Shown one piece after another: positions 5,052-6,717 of a DNA stretch of 6,717 nucleotides. The notes below the pieces were generated by a model, which had not been told where the DNA came from, searched no databases, and saw only the letters and a program-made list of their open reading frames with translations. Every line of letters starts with the position of its first letter. Positions within the stretch are counted from its first letter, which is position 1. The translations under genes were made by a program, and so were the position numbers. This DNA is from Candidatus Pelagibacterales bacterium. GTDB lineage: Bacteria; Pseudomonadota; Alphaproteobacteria; TMED109. Location of the stretch: assembly GCA_002684605.1 (NCBI GenBank), contig NYVM01000094.1:1-6717 (forward strand), written 5' to 3'.

Positions 5052-6674
5052 TTAATGACTGTTTTTTATAATCATGTCTGCCGCTTTTTCTGCAATCATA
5101 AAAACAGGAGCATTCGTGTTGCCAGAAACAATCTTTGGCATGATAGAAGCATCAACAACTCGAAGGCTTTTAATCCCGTGAACTTTTAAATTTGGATCAA
5201 CAACTGCCATTAAATCGTTCCCCATTTTACACGTTCCCACAGGATGATAAACAGTTTCTAAAGTTTTTTTTATATGTTCAATAAGTAAGTTGTCAGAGCT
5301 TCGGTTGTGGGGGAGGCCATCAACTTTTATATGATTTTTCATTGCTTTTTCTTCCATAATTTTAAAAACCAACTTACCTCCTTTAACTAGTTGATCTAGA
5401 TCTTCTTTTTCTTTTAAGAAATTTGGTTGAATTATTGGAGGATCCATTGGGTTTGAAGAGGAAAGACTAACAATCCCCCTACTTTTAGGGTGTAATAGTG
5501 TTGGTAATATAGTAAAACCATCTATTCTTGGATAGTCATAAAGATCATATGCATCATAACCATATTCATTTCCTATGGCTATTGGAGAAAAATGTAGTTG
5601 AAAATTTACTTTCCCACCTTTTTGGTCGAGATCAAAAAAGGCCATTCCTTCTAGTGGACTATTACAAAAAACTCCTTTTTTATTGACAAAATAATTCCAA
5701 GCAGCTCTAATTTGATTAAAAGGAGAGATATAATGATTAATTCCTTCTTGAGTTTTTGATTGAGCACATATTGGATAAAATAAGTGGTCCTGTAAATTTT
5801 TGCCAACTCCTTTTAATTCATGTAGGCAATGAATCCCATGATTTTTTAGTTCTGATAATTCTCCGATTCCGGAAAGCATTAATAACTGGGGCGACTTAAA
5901 GGTTCCTGCTGAAAGAATAATTTCTTTTTGCCCAAATACTTGAATTGTTTTCCCACCTTTTTTGTATTGAACTCCTACCGCATTTTTCCCCTCTAAGATA
6001 ATCTTATCAACTCTAGCATTAGTAATAGCTGTCAAATTATGTCGCTTTAAAGCTGGTTTTAAAAAAGCAGTTGCACCGCTTACACGTTTTCCTTTATTAA
6101 TAGTGCTTTGAACTAAGCTAACTCCTTCTTGAATTTTACCGTTATAATCTAAATTTTTCGGAATACCAATTGCTGCACAAGCTTCAATAAATCCATCTAC
6201 AAATGGTGTTTGAAACCTAGTTGGAAGAGTAACCCCTAACTCTCCAGAGCTAGAGTGATAACCAGAATCCATTAAACCAATTTGTTCATGATTTTCAGAA
6301 CGTTTGAAATAAGGAAGTAATTCATTAAAACTCCAGCCAAAGTTTCCTTGTTCTGCCCAACCATCATAGTCAGCAGGGTTGCCTCTTACATAGGCCATCG
6401 CATTTGTTGAGCTACTCCCACCAAGAGTTTTACCTCTTGGTAAATATATTTTTCGATTCAAAACATTGGGTTGTTCCTCTGTCCAAAATCCCCAATCGTA
6501 CTTGCTTTTGTGAACCTTTAAATAAGCGCCAGGAATATGAATATTCATATTAGTATCTGGCCCTCCTGCCTCTAACAATAAAACAGATTTTTTTGGATCT
6601 TTTGATAACCGATTAGCTAAGACGCAACCCGCAGAACCTGCTCCAATGATAATATAATCGTATGATTGCCTCAT
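5052..6674 (-). CDS. GMC-family FAD oxidoreductase (choline/alcohol dehydrogenase-like)
   Basis: The 540-aa length is normal for glucose-methanol-choline flavoenzymes, which oxidise alcohols to aldehydes. The N-terminal Rossmann motif is IIGAGSAG (9-16) with the adenosine-ribose acid Glu35 in LLEAGG. The first GMC signature spans about 81-106 (GKTLGGSSSTNAM, YVRGNPADYDGW) and the second GTFKSPQLLMLSGIG at 257-271. The catalytic pair is His477 in HPVGTCKMG and Asn521 in SGNTNAP, the His/Asn arrangement of choline oxidase-type members. Thr90 sits where choline oxidase has its flavin-linking His, so FAD is probably non-covalent. Like BetA and AlkJ it is likely a dehydrogenase passing electrons to the respiratory chain; no cytochrome or betaine aldehyde dehydrogenase gene is next to it, so choline is not shown as substrate. 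No signal peptide; start fixed by the ATG ten codons before GAG. Confidence 0.93.
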   Translation of the reverse strand: MRQSYDYIIIGAGSAGCVLANRLSKDPKKSVLLLEAGGPDTNMNIHIPGAYLKVHKSKYDWGFWTEEQPNVLNRKIYLPRGKTLGGSSSTNAMAYVRGNPADYDGWAEQGNFGWSFNELLPYFKRSENHEQIGLMDSGYHSSSGELGVTLPTRFQTPFVDGFIEACAAIGIPKNLDYNGKIQEGVSLVQSTINKGKRVSGATAFLKPALKRHNLTAITNARVDKIILEGKNAVGVQYKKGGKTIQVFGQKEIILSAGTFKSPQLLMLSGIGELSELKNHGIHCLHELKGVGKNLQDHLFYPICAQSKTQEGINHYISPFNQIRAAWNYFVNKKGVFCNSPLEGMAFFDLDQKGGKVNFQLHFSPIAIGNEYGYDAYDLYDYPRIDGFTILPTLLHPKSRGIVSLSSSNPMDPPIIQPNFLKEKEDLDQLVKGGKLVFKIMEEKAMKNHIKVDGLPHNRSSDNLLIEHIKKTLETVYHPVGTCKMGNDLMAVVDPNLKVHGIKSLRVVDASIMPKIVSGNTNAPVFMIAEKAADMIIKNSH

Positions 6675-6717
6675 ATGTTAAATCTAACAAAAATTATAAT
6701 AAATACTTTATAAATAA
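6675..6717 (-). promoter_or_regulatory. Upstream region of the GMC gene, with a small inverted repeat
   Basis: TGTTA at 6676-6680 and TAACA at 6685-6689 form a 5-bp inverted repeat that ends one base before the start codon. The minus strand contains TAATTTTTG, one base longer than the TAnnTTTG consensus, so no promoter is confidently assigned; the true one may lie beyond the window. The hairpin is too weak to argue strongly for translational control. Confidence 0.2.

Noticed and set aside
1..6717. Mobile element, prophage, CRISPR array or defence island
   Set aside because: No transposase, integrase, phage or nuclease genes, no regularly spaced repeats and no flanking direct repeats were found; gene content looks like ordinary chromosome.

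Overview
The window is AT-rich and looks like a chromosomal segment from a member of the Bacteroidota, most likely a marine-type Flavobacteriaceae. The case rests on several things: T/A-rich intergenic regions without clear Shine-Dalgarno sequences; matches to the Bacteroidota -7 promoter element TAnnTTTG (3356-3363 and 4488-4495); a lipoprotein carrying one InlB-B-type repeat; and a small secreted protein resembling the plug of SusC/TonB-dependent receptors. The species cannot be named from the sequence alone.

Layout, left to right. Positions 1-63 are the last 20 codons of a + strand gene that begins outside the window. Convergent to it is a 115-aa lipoprotein gene (96-443, -). Divergent from that is a 309-aa PLP-dependent enzyme of the cysteine synthase family (499-1428, +) with a variant substrate loop. 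A tRNA-Arg(CCT) lies on the minus strand at 1434-1505, followed (to the right, same strand) by an exported zinc hydrolase of the succinylglutamate desuccinylase/aspartoacylase family (1560-2621). A three-helix membrane protein of unknown function runs rightward (2734-3159). Then come three minus-strand genes: a 41-residue, very basic small ORF (3216-3341), a cold-shock protein (3431-3622) and an atypical SDR-type NAD(P)-binding protein (3738-4406). The last two each have a convincing intrinsic terminator. A divergent promoter region (4407-4555) serves the SDR gene and a secreted 153-aa plug-like protein (4556-5017, +). That gene converges on a full-length GMC-family FAD oxidoreductase (5052-6674, -).

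The genes do not form one pathway. Strands alternate and nearly every gene appears to be its own transcription unit, so this reads as ordinary core or near-core chromosome rather than an island. There is no mobile element, CRISPR array, phage gene or obvious defence system. The points most worth a second look are the unlisted 41-aa basic ORF beside the cold-shock gene, the non-canonical cysteine-synthase-like loop, the stand-alone plug-like exported protein with a 14-bp perfect palindrome in its leader, and the exported aspartoacylase-like enzyme.
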